64,000 nucleotides of DNA from Cloeon dipterum (taxonomy: Eukaryota; Arthropoda; Insecta; Ephemeroptera; Baetidae): contig NC_088790.1 in assembly GCF_949628265.1 (NCBI RefSeq), forward strand, positions 12,776,545 through 12,840,544, written 5' to 3'. Each line of letters opens with the position of its first letter. Within the stretch, counting starts at the first letter, position 1. The position numbers were made by a program, and so were the translations under genes. Under the pieces are notes generated by a model. The model was not told the origin of the DNA and did no database searches. It saw only the letters and a program-made list of their open reading frames with translations. Shown here in pieces: positions 1-11,770 of this stretch.

Positions 1-193
1 AATGTACATGCTCCGCTAGGCCGAAACCGAAACTGAATGAGTCGCGTAAAAATAGTACCACGACAAAGGGGCACAATTATTTGCGAAGAGTAAATTTGAA
101 GTCAGTTTGAAATTGTTACAATTTTTAAAATTGTCTGGAGAAAAATTAACCCGAAGGAAAGGGTACAATAAAGAAATGTAGTTGGTCACTCAC

Positions 194-590
194 CGATCGG
201 AAGAGAACGCCATCGTGTCTTCCTCTTGGTTTTCTTGCCCATGTCGGGCGTCCGCTCAACTCCTGGCTTTTCCTTCTGCTCGAGGGGCAACACGGCGGGG
301 CGAGTGTGACCCGGCGGGGCTCCTCTCAGCCGCTCCTCATCGGCAAGCTGCGTGACGGGCGCACTGCTGCTTCTGCTGTGTGTTTGTATGCCGGCGGCCG
401 GTGAGCTGCTTCTGCTCTGCTCTGCTGACGGTCTGCTCGCTCGGCGGGCCTCCTCAATAAGTCCTAAGTCCTCCCGCCAGCCAGCCCGCTCGCTCACCAC
501 CGGCCCAAGCAGCACCAACGACGCGCCTCCTCAGACAGCGACATTATCGGAGCTCTCCTTAAACACACACACACGCATTCACGTTTCGAG
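194..590 (-). CDS. First exon of a minus-strand gene running off the left edge (partial)
   Basis: This is a GC-rich block on the minus strand that ends in a strong splice donor (CG|GTGAGT, exon end 194). The first ATG in the open frame is at 242 and gives MGKKTKRKTRWRSLPI plus one base (phase 1). The peptide is very basic, which would suit a nuclear or nucleolar protein, but it is too short to identify. A TATAAAAA box at 622-615 places transcription start near 585-590, so most of the exon is leader. A short upstream ORF starts at the ATG near 548. The frame stays open upstream of 242 with no ATG. All later exons lie outside the window, so the product is unknown. Confidence 0.45.
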
Positions 591-614
591 TCACAATCGC
601 AGGTGCAGCTGCTG

Positions 615-622
615 TTTTTATA
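615..622 (-). promoter_or_regulatory. TATA box of the left-edge gene
   Basis: TATAAAAA on the minus strand lies about 30 bases upstream of the GC-rich leader that ends in the donor at 194. The spacing and orientation fit a core promoter. No experimental start is known. Confidence 0.4.
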
Positions 623-659
623 CTTGTCAGGGGTTGCCACACGCGGCTTTTCCTTTTAA

Positions 660-3600
660 CTAAATTGACTTATTTTATAATCAACTGAATAAAGGCCGGG
701 CCTTCTTGATAATTGGCTTTTAAAAAGGCTTAAAAAGGGGAATGAACCAAAATGTTTTTTTATGAAGTAAAAAAAGGAAACACAAGCATTTCTGACTGAA
801 CAAAAGGCAGAGTTTAGGCACTAAAAACAATCATTTTTGTCAAAATGCACCTCATAAATTATTTATTTCATTTCGGGATGTCAAAAATCGGTACAATCCT
901 AACGGAGTGCAGTTTTTGCAATTCGTTAAGTTTGGCGGCGAAATTATTTCCGAAAATTCAAAATATCCGAGTTTAGGTATCAAAGGGAAATTTCTCGAAA
1001 ACGACATCGAACAGCCCCCATGAACTTTACACACAAATTTACGTGTGTATTGGGAATTATTTTGAGGGGATTTTTAAATTTTAAAAAAATAGAAATTGTT
1101 TCAAAAGCTCAAAACTTGAAGAAAATTGTCCTTGACCTATGATTGAAAATTTTGTGTTCGCTCGATCAGTTTTGCCGATAGCAATCTATGCACATACCTT
1201 TTTTATCAAGAAATATTGCGTTTTCTATTGTTTTCAAAAATGTTTTGCAAATTTTGCAAAAAAAAATAATACGTGCAAACTTTACCTTATATTAGAGTTG
1301 TAACTAATCAAATTCGTTGATTCTTATTCAAATCAGGCAAAATGGAGAACTTTTAAAACGTTTTGGAATAAAAATTTAGGAACTAAAACAAAAAGGTGTC
1401 AGAAATTTTAATACAGCGGAAAATATATTTGTCTGGTTATTAACTAACTCCACAAATTCGTACATGTACACTCTCCGAGTTTGATAAAAATGATGAACCG
1501 GAAATGATTTTAATCAATTAAAATAGAAATTGGGAACATCTTAACTTTGGTCCAATTGATGAATCCCCTTTAGCCCCATCCTCAACCGACAAATTTCAGT
1601 TCGTTTATGAAATACGCATGAATTCGCAATACATTTTGCGCGATCGTTCTGTATACCCTTCCTAAATTTGCGCAATTATTGATAACCAAATCGAGTGTGC
1701 AAGTGTAAAGAGTCACGTCTTTCCATTGACCCCATTATCATAGTTATTTTCGGACACTTTTCGACATTTTTTAATTAGTTCAGCAGATAAGAGGAGATTA
1801 TACAAAGTTCCTTTGATACAAAATGTAGCCAAATGTTTTCATAAAGGAAAAATTTTAACCCAAAATCCTTGACACACCTCGATAAAATTAAGTATAACAG
1901 CAATAATAACATAAAGTTAGCGAGAGAGTTAGTTATTTCTATGCATGCAAAACAGCTATACTAATTTCGAAGGGCTCATGGCAACCGTGCTTGAAAATGC
2001 CGCTTAAGAGATACCTCAATACCATCTGCCGGTTGCGTCAGCTTAGCTAGGGCTTCTCATTATTATTGCTATGCATTAGCGAACCGCAGAGCAGGCCAGA
2101 CAAAAGACTCTTATGCACACACAGACATCCCGGCTAAAAAAATGTTCGGACCTTGGGCAACATTTTTTGGATTACGTAACAGTGCTCTTATTTCCATATG
2201 TTCATGCTTGTTAGATCAAAGCGAAATAAGTTGAAGGGAATCTATTGGGAAAACAAACAAATGAAAAAATGCACTAAAATAATTTTTTACACTTTCTCCT
2301 TTTTTATGAGGCATAACAAAATAAAATTATTCAAAATGTGTTATTTTTTGCAGATTCACTATACTCTGCAATTGCACATTCATCATCAGAGGGGTTGCCA
2401 AAACTTACATTTCGCGATATAGCTCAAAATATATGTTAGCGGACACGTAACAGCTGCGTGTTTTGGAAACTTCCATTGTGAAACGTTTTATTTTGCAATT
2501 CACAATGTCAGATGAAATTGCAGTGCAAAGTTTAAATAACGATATTTTGTTATTTTCTAAAGAGTTCTGATTTCTTTTGAAGAAATGGTGCTCATTTTCA
2601 ACTTTATCTTAAAAAGCTAAACTTTTCGTGAATGAATAAAAAGTGCAGTTTGATTAAAAATCCATCAAAAAATACTCACATGCATTTCCAGGCACTCTTA
2701 GTCTAATTAAAATATGGCAAAAAGAAAAGATTTTAATAATTGGACGATTTCCAAGCGAAAAAAATAATAATTAAAAGTGCGCCAAAACCCAGAGGTAATT
2801 TTATCTGATCTTTCATCAAGAACGCTGGTTGGAGATTAACGCGCAATGGACTATACAAGCTTGTGTCCGTGTCTCTCATTTATTGAATGCTGCTTCAGTC
2901 TGCGGGTCGGCGGATTAACGTTTGCACGTCTCGTTGGGACCGAAGGATGGCCTGATTTATAATTAGACCCATCCGTTTGGGCCCCGAGTTGAATGCAGCC
3001 GCGCACCGCACCGCACAGCTGAAAGCTGCTTATACACTTTTATTGCACTGCGCCGCGGAATAGCTCATCACTATCCGCGATGCTTTTGTATTTTCCCTTT
3101 ATCCGCCTGCATGCATCAACTTGAGTGCGAGAGGACTTATGTATCTGAGGACATCTGCTTAACACTTGCCCCACAAATAATACGGTGCTGTCAGGATATT
3201 TGTTCAAATGGGCTCGTTCACGCTGCGGCTAATTAGTTTGCTAATGGAATACGGGCGGTCTGAGTGAATTTATGCTTTTGCTGCATATAACATATAGAGG
3301 CCTGCTAGATGCGGCAATTTGTCCCTTGCTACCAATGAAAAGAATTTTAATATCTCAAGAAAATTAATAGTAGTAGCAGTTCCCGTATAAAATGGTTAAC
3401 CTATTACTTTAATATTTAAGTTTATTGTTCATGCGTATAAAAATAATTATAGGCAATGAATATTATCAGTTAAAATATCATTAAAGGCAATATTGTATTA
3501 AGGAATATAATAAAAGTCTGTGCAAAATCAATGATACAAATAAACCTTTTGCATATAAAAGGACTTAAAATTCATTAGGCTGCTCTCCAATACGTTGATT

Positions 3601-6600
3601 TAAAATGAATATAATGGAAATGGAAATTCTGTCACAAATTCTAAATTGAAACTCATTTTCAATTCTCATGAATAAGGGCTGCAACCAGCAACCGAAAATA
3701 TACTTGAGCAAGACGTTTCTGTAGAAAGATAAAAAATAAATAGCTCGGTTACACAACAAGGAAGCTAAATTTAATTTCAACCGGAAAATAAACAATTTTA
3801 TGATGCAGAAATAAATTAAACCAAAAAGAGAGTATGATTAATATGATTTTCGTTTTTTATATTAAGAAATTTTTTCTGTCAGCTTCACGGGAAATGAGCC
3901 GTTGGGGGCAAATGACTTTAGTGCTATCGCGCTCTCTCGATCATCGGAATGCAATCAGCGGGGCGACCAACGCACTGCTGCGTGGCCAATTAAATTACTG
4001 CGCGATCTGACAGCCTTGTGATTGCCACCAGCAAAGCACGCCTCCCATAATCATGCCCCGTGTGCTGACACAATTAACGCAATATATTCAGTTCAAATTG
4101 GATTTTATGCATGCTTGTTACCGTGTGACAGTTTTATAAATAAAAATGCGACAGGTCAATCCAAAACGCTTACATCATATTTTATGAGTGATAATTATCA
4201 TTGCACTTTTTTGTTGTTGAAATTAATGTGTTTAATTGTCAAACAAACAAACAGAGGGAAATTTAATTTATCTTTACGTATCATTAAAAAACTAAACATC
4301 TGCCACATTAGTTAAATATATAGCAGCAAAAAAATCTTCAAACCAGTTTCCGTTCTGATAGGATAGGAACAATTTCTTCTTGTGTTTTCGACGAAGAATA
4401 GAGGAACGATTTCTAGCGTGTCCGGCCATTCATTAAAAGACTAACGAGATCTGATATATCTGAGGAAAGATCAAAGTTTATCGAAAGCAGGTGAAATTGG
4501 GCTTTGGCTTTTCGGTGCTGTGCGCCAGGATGAATTATGGACCACGTGCGAGTTCACTTTGGAGCACGAGACCGAATCTTCAGCTGACTGTGACTGCGAC
4601 GGCTAAATTTAAACAGGCTTGCGGCAGACGCCTTCCAAAACAATAATTCACACAAGCCGTTGCGACAGACGCACCCGCCAGCTTTTCAATAATGAAAACT
4701 GATGATTTCCCTGTTTTCATTCTGCTCGGAGCCAACGACGCAATTTGCGTGCTAATTAACCCGACTTGAATGCACTCTCGAGTCGCAGGAAAAAGCAGAT
4801 TCTTCTACATAAATGATATATTTAACACAGACGAGAGCTATCAAGTTGTTTTTATGGTGTCTCTCACAACAGTTATGAGTTTGACCCGCGCGATCACTCA
4901 TTATTTTTTAGTACAATATATATGAAGATAAAAATGAGGATGAATCAAAACAACTCTCGCATGTTTCAACGCTTTCCAATCAGCGTTCTGACGAGATTTC
5001 GAAGGACTTTGAGCCGAGTGTGCGCGTGAACTACATACATACAATTACTGCGCATTGATTTTATCTTCACCAGACGAAATTATCTCACAGAGAAAATATG
5101 CGCTAGCATTTTTCATACCATTCATGCGAAAATTTGTTTGCACATTTTGCAGTTTAGCTCGCTTAAGTACTTACGATAAGATTAATATATTTTCAAGCCC
5201 TCTTGGGTACGTAATTCTAATTGATATTAATTGCACTCTATTGACTAAAACGGTTAGATAAAGGGTTCAAGGATGAAAAAATTTGGAATTTTTGACAGGC
5301 ATATTCAAAATTTCGAAGCCAGAGTATTTTTGACAACCACTAACATTTGATGTGACACTCGCAATTTGGGCAACTGGCCAAGATTTCCCCCTCCAACGCA
5401 AAGTACTGAGGATTTTCCACGCACAAAAGCCACAAAACTTTTTATGTAGCATTAAAAAGCATTACAGCGTGAAGAGGGGGACTGGTCGCGGTTTTCAACT
5501 CAATTAGAATGGTAAGCAGATTTCCGTAATAATTGTCGTGAGTGAATACAGAGCGTAATTATGGAAATTAAGTACCCCGAGTTTAATTACCGCATGTTTC
5601 TAGTTCTCAGCGTTGCGTGCTTCTTTTCTGCATAATTTCGCCAGATATGGAAGAGGAAGGATCGGCACCGGGGTGTAGCAGAGGGAAACAGAAAAATGGC
5701 AGCTACTAGGGGGTGGAATTAGTTTCAGCTTGTTTGCAACCCTCGTGTGCCCGAGGGAATCGAGAAGAAAATAACAATAACCAACTTTTCTTATAGCTGG
5801 AAAAGAGAAGAGTTTTTCTCCGAGTGTCACATTTTTTGTGATTTTATACATGCGAATAAAAATTGAGCAACGTAGCAGCCCGGGTGAAAATCAACCAAAT
5901 ATTAAATTCATGTGCCCACGTAAAAATTATCTTCGTTTTGTTTTACTCCTTCTTTTGTTTATGCAAAGTTTACTGCAGGGCTAAACAGATTTCTCCGATA
6001 TTTGAGGCGCGAGAGTGAGTACTCGCTTTTCGCAAAATCCTTTGATCTGTCGTTTTAACTTTTGCTGCCGAGCAGACACAATAGTAAGCAGACTTTCTTA
6101 CGTCGATGTCCATTCAGCTTTTTGTTCTCGCGACAGACACCGGCCCGCAGCGTGCTTGAGCTCTTAGCCGGCTGTTTAGAGCTAGGACGAATGGTCGATA
6201 CCACCGTCGAGGACTCTCGCGGGGGTGGAAACCGGCAGCCCTGCGCTTCAATCAGTCGGCAAGCTCGATATCTGCGGTGCCAAGTGAGCGTTTATTCTGC
6301 AAATTCCGAAGCCTTTGAAGGACCGACGCGAGGCTCATCGTACCTTTTTCGCTCTATTTTTACAGCATTTTCTAAAAAAGAAATGCCGGTAGAATTGAAA
6401 AACTTGCTCACTAATGATTCTTCCACACGTTGATTTATTTCGAACGAGGGGAAAAATTATTGCTCCCTTTTTAATCAGGTGCACAAGCAGGAGTGCGAAA
6501 ACGCGACCCAAGAGCAGCCCCCTTGCGCTGTCGGGACAGCCGAAACGCGGTCGAATCAATACCTTCCCGGCTGCACTTGCACAAAAGTTAGCTAGAAAAT

Positions 6601-9340
6601 TCTCTTTCTCTCTCCTCGTTCAGACATTAGGTGCGTGAGTCGAAAAGGTATGCTGCACTTTAGTTTGATAGGGTGACATGTCCAATGGTCACGCTGAGTT
6701 ACTGCATTTTTAATGATGTCGATTGCGTGAGTTCTATCAATGCGCAGTTAAAGAATTTGAATTTTTATTGATGTGAAATGTGTTCATCGAAAAAAAGTCC
6801 TTTTGAGAACAATTTCAAGCGCAATTCCACCGTTAGTTTAATATAGTATGCTATTATTATAGCCTATATGAAACAGATGAAACACGTATTTTGCATCTCA
6901 AAACGGCATTTTTCTTACAAAAGGTTTTTAAAATTTTAGTTCTAATTTTTGTTAAATCAATTTTCTTAGAAAATATGACAATATGCACTGACACTCAGAT
7001 AAATATAAATTTTTTAATTTACAACTTCAACCTAAGTTAATATAAAATGTTTAAATGCGTTGAATTTCCTGGTACATTAACTACATGCATACCAGCCGTT
7101 GAAAGACATTTTCTTTGCTATTATTTGCTCAGAAAGAAAGGATTTTCGAGCTTGAAACTTGCAACTCTGAAAATATTAGCTGAAAAAGCTGTATTTCTGG
7201 CTAGAAAACTGATCATAATCTATTTTTACCCAGAGATGTTCAACTAAGTGAGCATCCATTGAAAACGAAGCAAAATAGGTGGTTATCCACACAGAATTTG
7301 GTTTGGCTTTAGTAGATAAGTTTTTACTAACTGTCCTAGAAGATTTTGGCGGTCTTAGATTAAATTTGGATGTTTTTAAGAATGGTTAAAAAGTGATTAA
7401 AATTTAAAATTGGGTGCTCATTTGGTGTGTTTTTATTACGACTGAAAGCTCATGAAAAAATGGGTAGTCTGAATTACTTAGAGACACTTATAGACAAGGC
7501 GCATATGATAGAAGCAAATTGTGAAAATATCTCTAAAAATAATTCCTGGTTACCATAATCTTTTTTAAAATTCTGTTATTATATTATGTATGAATCAACC
7601 GCTTATCGCGTCCGCACGGTTACTTTAAATTCGCGGCACACAACGTGCACTGGAGACTATATCGATTGCAATTCACTGCTCGCTTCTTCGCTCCCTCAGC
7701 CTTTCTCGACGCATACACTCGTGCCGGCCAGTCTTTCCAATCCAAATAACACACATCCACGAATAGTCAATCTTGCAGCAAATCCAGCTGTCAGTCAAAA
7801 TGAAATTCATATGTTCGTATAATTTAGATTTAAATAATTCTTTAAATTGAACTAAGCCGGTGAAATTTCAGATTAAAATCGTGATGATTGCTTTTAACAA
7901 CATGAAATATTCCAGTTTTATAATCATGATACTTTTAAATAGTTAACCTCATTCTGAGAGAGTTTAAGAGCAACCAGGAATTATCAAATCCTTTCTCCTG
8001 AAACCTGCTATGAGCGATTTCAATTCAGTATTGCGTGTTTTTTATGGCGAAATCGATTCAGAGTTTCTTCCCTCTTCGGGACTTGGGATCGATGCGTCCG
8101 CCCGGTAAAATTGCCAGGCAGCGTTCATTTTATGCTGCTCTGGGTTGTTCTGTCGTGATTTATGGTGTTTGCTACCGCATACACAACGTAGAATCGAGCT
8201 GAGAGATATTAAGTCGGGCAGTGGCACCAAAAGCAAAAGCAGAAGGTCTTGCTTATTTGACGCGAGCAGCGTGTAACAACGCGACTCAATGAGATAAAGC
8301 AGCCCTAAAACGAGGGTCTTTTGTCTGTTCAGTAATTTAATTGCACAAGAACAAGGCGTTAGTTGGAGCAAACGAGAAAGCTACGGCATAGCAGTATAGC
8401 AGGTACACTCCCTGATTGCTCTGTTCTGTGTTATATAGTTATTACTGTCACATAAAAGATAAAAAATTCAACCCATTCGATCTGAATGATTTTGATTTAT
8501 TTGATTCAACTAGATTCACGCAGATTTTCCTTTTCTTTTGAACGGTTATTCCTTTTCTACTGAATCCTTCAATCGATCAAAAAATACTGATGTGATCCCG
8601 GATAGTTCAAAAATTTTTGCTTCACTTTTCAATACATGCCTCCATTTTTCCGTTCACGTGAATGGTTACTGTGTATGAATACTGATTGATAAAGCGAGAT
8701 TTAATCTTCGTATTTTTGCTGCCGCAATGGATTAAGTTCAAACCGTAAAGAGAAAAATTACTATAATACTGAAGAAAAAACGTGTAGACAAATTTAAAAG
8801 ATAGGGTTCAGTTTACAATCAGATTAAGAGAAATAAATTTTGTTTCCTTGGAATTTTTACAATATAAATGCAAGCTGCCAAAAATATACTTTTAATTGTT
8901 ATTGAATAACAATAATAATAATTGTTATTCTACTAACATTTTTGTACACATCTGTCTCGATTTTCCACCCCGATTCTCCTCCGATAAGCACGCAAGTTGA
9001 AAAAAAACAGTTCACTATTATCTCACAAATTAATTGTGCAGTATTCCAAAAGCAGCTTAATAGTGCACATAAGAAAACAAGTAACCATAATAAGCAACAC
9101 AAGAGGAAAGTTAAAAGATTGGAAAGAAAACAACGCTAGCCGGCAAATCTGCATTTCACAGTTTCAGTTTCTATACAATTTAATGATATGAAATTATTTT
9201 TCACCAGGCCACTTCGAAATAAAAATTGGTTATGATAGTTTAAAAATAAGATAATTCCCCCAACATTAAAAATTCAAGCCCCACCGAAGTGACAACAGAT
9301 CTCACGTGATTGATATTGTAATTATAAAGTAAATAACAAT
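660..9340. other. Long gene-free AT-rich stretch
   Basis: No convincing exon was found on either strand. The open frames here are short, lack paired splice signals and have AT-driven codon use. A slightly GC-richer patch at 6060-6640 contains a possible plus-strand donor (CCAA|GTGAGC near 6282) behind an ATG at 6191, but nothing else supports an exon. The patch could be an enhancer or leader sequence. Otherwise I see nothing in this stretch. Confidence 0.5.
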
Positions 9341-9349
9341 ATCACTCAC

Positions 9350-9605
9350 GTGCTTTTGAATGCAGGTAGCCGGTCAGTTTCTGAAGCGGCGCAAGATTGG
9401 AAATCTGCCAGTGCAGTCTTAAGGGAATAAAAGATTCTCTCGTGATTATCTGTTCAGATTTTCGTTCACAGCCAGAATGTTGGGGGGTTATGCAAGGCAG
9501 ATTCGGCGGAAGATGTTGTTGCTGCGGCGCGCGGCCACGATAGACTGAAGGCAGCGGTATGGGTGACCTTTCGCCGCCTCTTATCGCGCCCATGCCGTGC
9601 AGCAT
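9350..9605 (-). CDS. Candidate alternative first exon, minus strand
   Basis: A GC-rich block (about 9340-9720) stands out from AT-rich flanks. From the ATG at 9605 the minus strand is open for 85 codons and then reaches a good donor (GCAC|GTGAGT, exon end 9350) just before a stop. The predicted peptide starts MLHGMGAIRGGERSPIPLPS and is rich in Arg, Ser and Pro. I do not recognise it. The exon ends in phase 1, as does the left-edge exon ending at 194, so the two could be alternative first exons of one gene. Other frames through the block are also open, which is common in GC-rich DNA and weakens the call. It could equally be untranslated leader. Confidence 0.22.
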
Positions 9606-9724
9606 GTAGAGCCAACACCACCAGCGGCACCGGGCTAGGCCCGTTCAACCCCAGCGCCACCCTGTCGTTCACCCTACAAACATGAATGAGCACAAAACCT
9701 AGCTTGTGCCAAAATACCAACCAC

Positions 9725-11690
9725 TGCCGCTCCTCTTGGGTGGGGAAAAATTGATGTAGGGTCGTCAGAAACGAATTTGACTAGTTTTTTCACTGATTGT
9801 GAGAGAAACACGATTAATTTACACAAGTAAAAACTGCAAAAAAAAAACAAGAAAAATTTCATGTTGTTTCCCTCTGTCATTTGATTACTTTGACTGATAT
9901 TTGCGATATTTGTCATGAAAGTTACGAAAATTCAAGTGCAAAAATTGATCCTTTAGGGAAACAATGTATAGATGGTGGATTCCGCCTTCTTAAGACATAG
10001 AAAATCATAGATGAAACCCAATTTTGACTTATCTCTCTGGCTTAAAACCAGGTTTTGAAATTTTCTTCTAGGCTCGTGGTCTCTTTTCAGGGGGGCATCT
10101 GTTGTATCTACAATATTAATAAATTTAAGAGAAATGAAAACGTTTTCCAAATTTTACAATATCGTGGTAAAGTGGGATTTGTGTTTTCAATGATTCCAAA
10201 AACCTATGTCTGGTTATTTCCAGAAAGAGATTACTGGACAGTCTTGTCAACTGACTACCCTTTTGCCAAACACAGCTATAAAATAACTAATTAATTTAAC
10301 AAAAACTATGAACTAATGAACTTTAAACAATTTCAATAGACAAAATGTAAAATATTGCTATGAACATTAGACATTTATATTCAAACCCTTTCTGGCATTT
10401 TTAAATAGATAAAAAGACTGATAAACTGGAAATTCAATTATAGCTTAAGAGTTTAACTCTTTAGTTATAAATTTGAAGATATTAAAATATGACATTTTTG
10501 GAGGGAAATCCCTACAGAAGAGTGCCATTCTTAAATTTAAACATAAAGTTTTGCAGCTATCAATTTGAAGACTGGATCAAAGAATTATAAGACGAATTGT
10601 GTGCTTTGCACCTTTGCCTGCTCTTTATTTCACACTTTGGATAACTTGAAAACACCACAGGAAGAGAGCAGTTTCAGTACAAAATGTTTTCCTATGCCAG
10701 CTAGCAAAATACTGCATATTTAACAGTTAAAATGATTAACAATCAAACCTTGATATCTTATAAAGCCAAGATTAATAGTGTTTTATTTGGAATATATAAG
10801 GAATATATACGGATTTATGGATGTAACAGAACTTGGAGATTCAGATGTATCAAAATTAATTATTCATCTCTTATGAATGTGATTGCAGTAGTTTTTTTCT
10901 CGAAAATAAGTTTAATGAAAATAAATCAGTCCACTCATCATGCGAAAGTCAGTTAAAATCTGCATGGTGATGAGAGCAAATAATATTTTTCTATAATTTC
11001 CAAAAATTGAGCTGTTCTCAGGGTGTAAATTAAAGATGGTTGTTGGGTCAAAGTACTTAATGCATTTTCACAAGTTAGGATCGCCTGATTCACGTGCGCA
11101 AACCTCATCAGACTAGACGCAACTGGAGAGGGACACTATCTTTCGCAGTTCATTTTTAAGTCTTCGCCTCCTCATTGTCGAAAAACAATCAACCCCGTGC
11201 GCGCTGACGGGAAGCCACTCAAAAGCGGGCGTCCCGACCATTCAATTAAAAGTTTGCATACCCTCCCCTCCCCGTCTAGGCAAACGGAAGGAACTTAACG
11301 TGTGGACTTGTTGTTGTAACTTCTCTTACTTGGGCTTAAAGGAAACATTTTGATACAAGATGTTCCGCCTGAATGTTGAGAGGGCACAAACTTGGATGAA
11401 ACCCACCATGTACTTGAAATGATAAAAGGACAGGTCGTGTCTCAGGCTTACAATTATTTACTTGATAAAGGCGAAGAATGAAACGCAATCTAATTGTTAA
11501 ATTAAATTTCAAAACTTGCATGAAAGGATACCTTTAATTTACGACATTTTAACCAAAAAACAATATTAACAATAACAAAATAATTGATATGGATAGGTTT
11601 CATCCAAGTCATCAGCAGTTTTGTTAGTATTAAATGTTACAACGCATGACCTCTCCAACAAAAGAGGCACAGTTTTCTAGCATTTAATGG
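9725..11690. other. Gene-free stretch downstream of the START-domain gene
   Basis: No exon is supported on either strand. The only likely signal is an ATTAAA on the minus strand at 11688-11683, which could serve as the poly(A) signal of the gene ending at 11771. Confidence 0.45.
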
Positions 11691-11770
11691 TTAATCTTCA
11701 GACTATTCGGATCAACAGAAAAGCCACGTGTCAGTCGCTGCGAATTTCCTTTTCTCATACTTTGGTAAAA

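Noticed and set aside
352..663. A plus-strand 103-codon open frame opposite the left-edge first exon
   Set aside because: It has no splice or start support. The minus strand has a TATA box, a leader and a strong donor.
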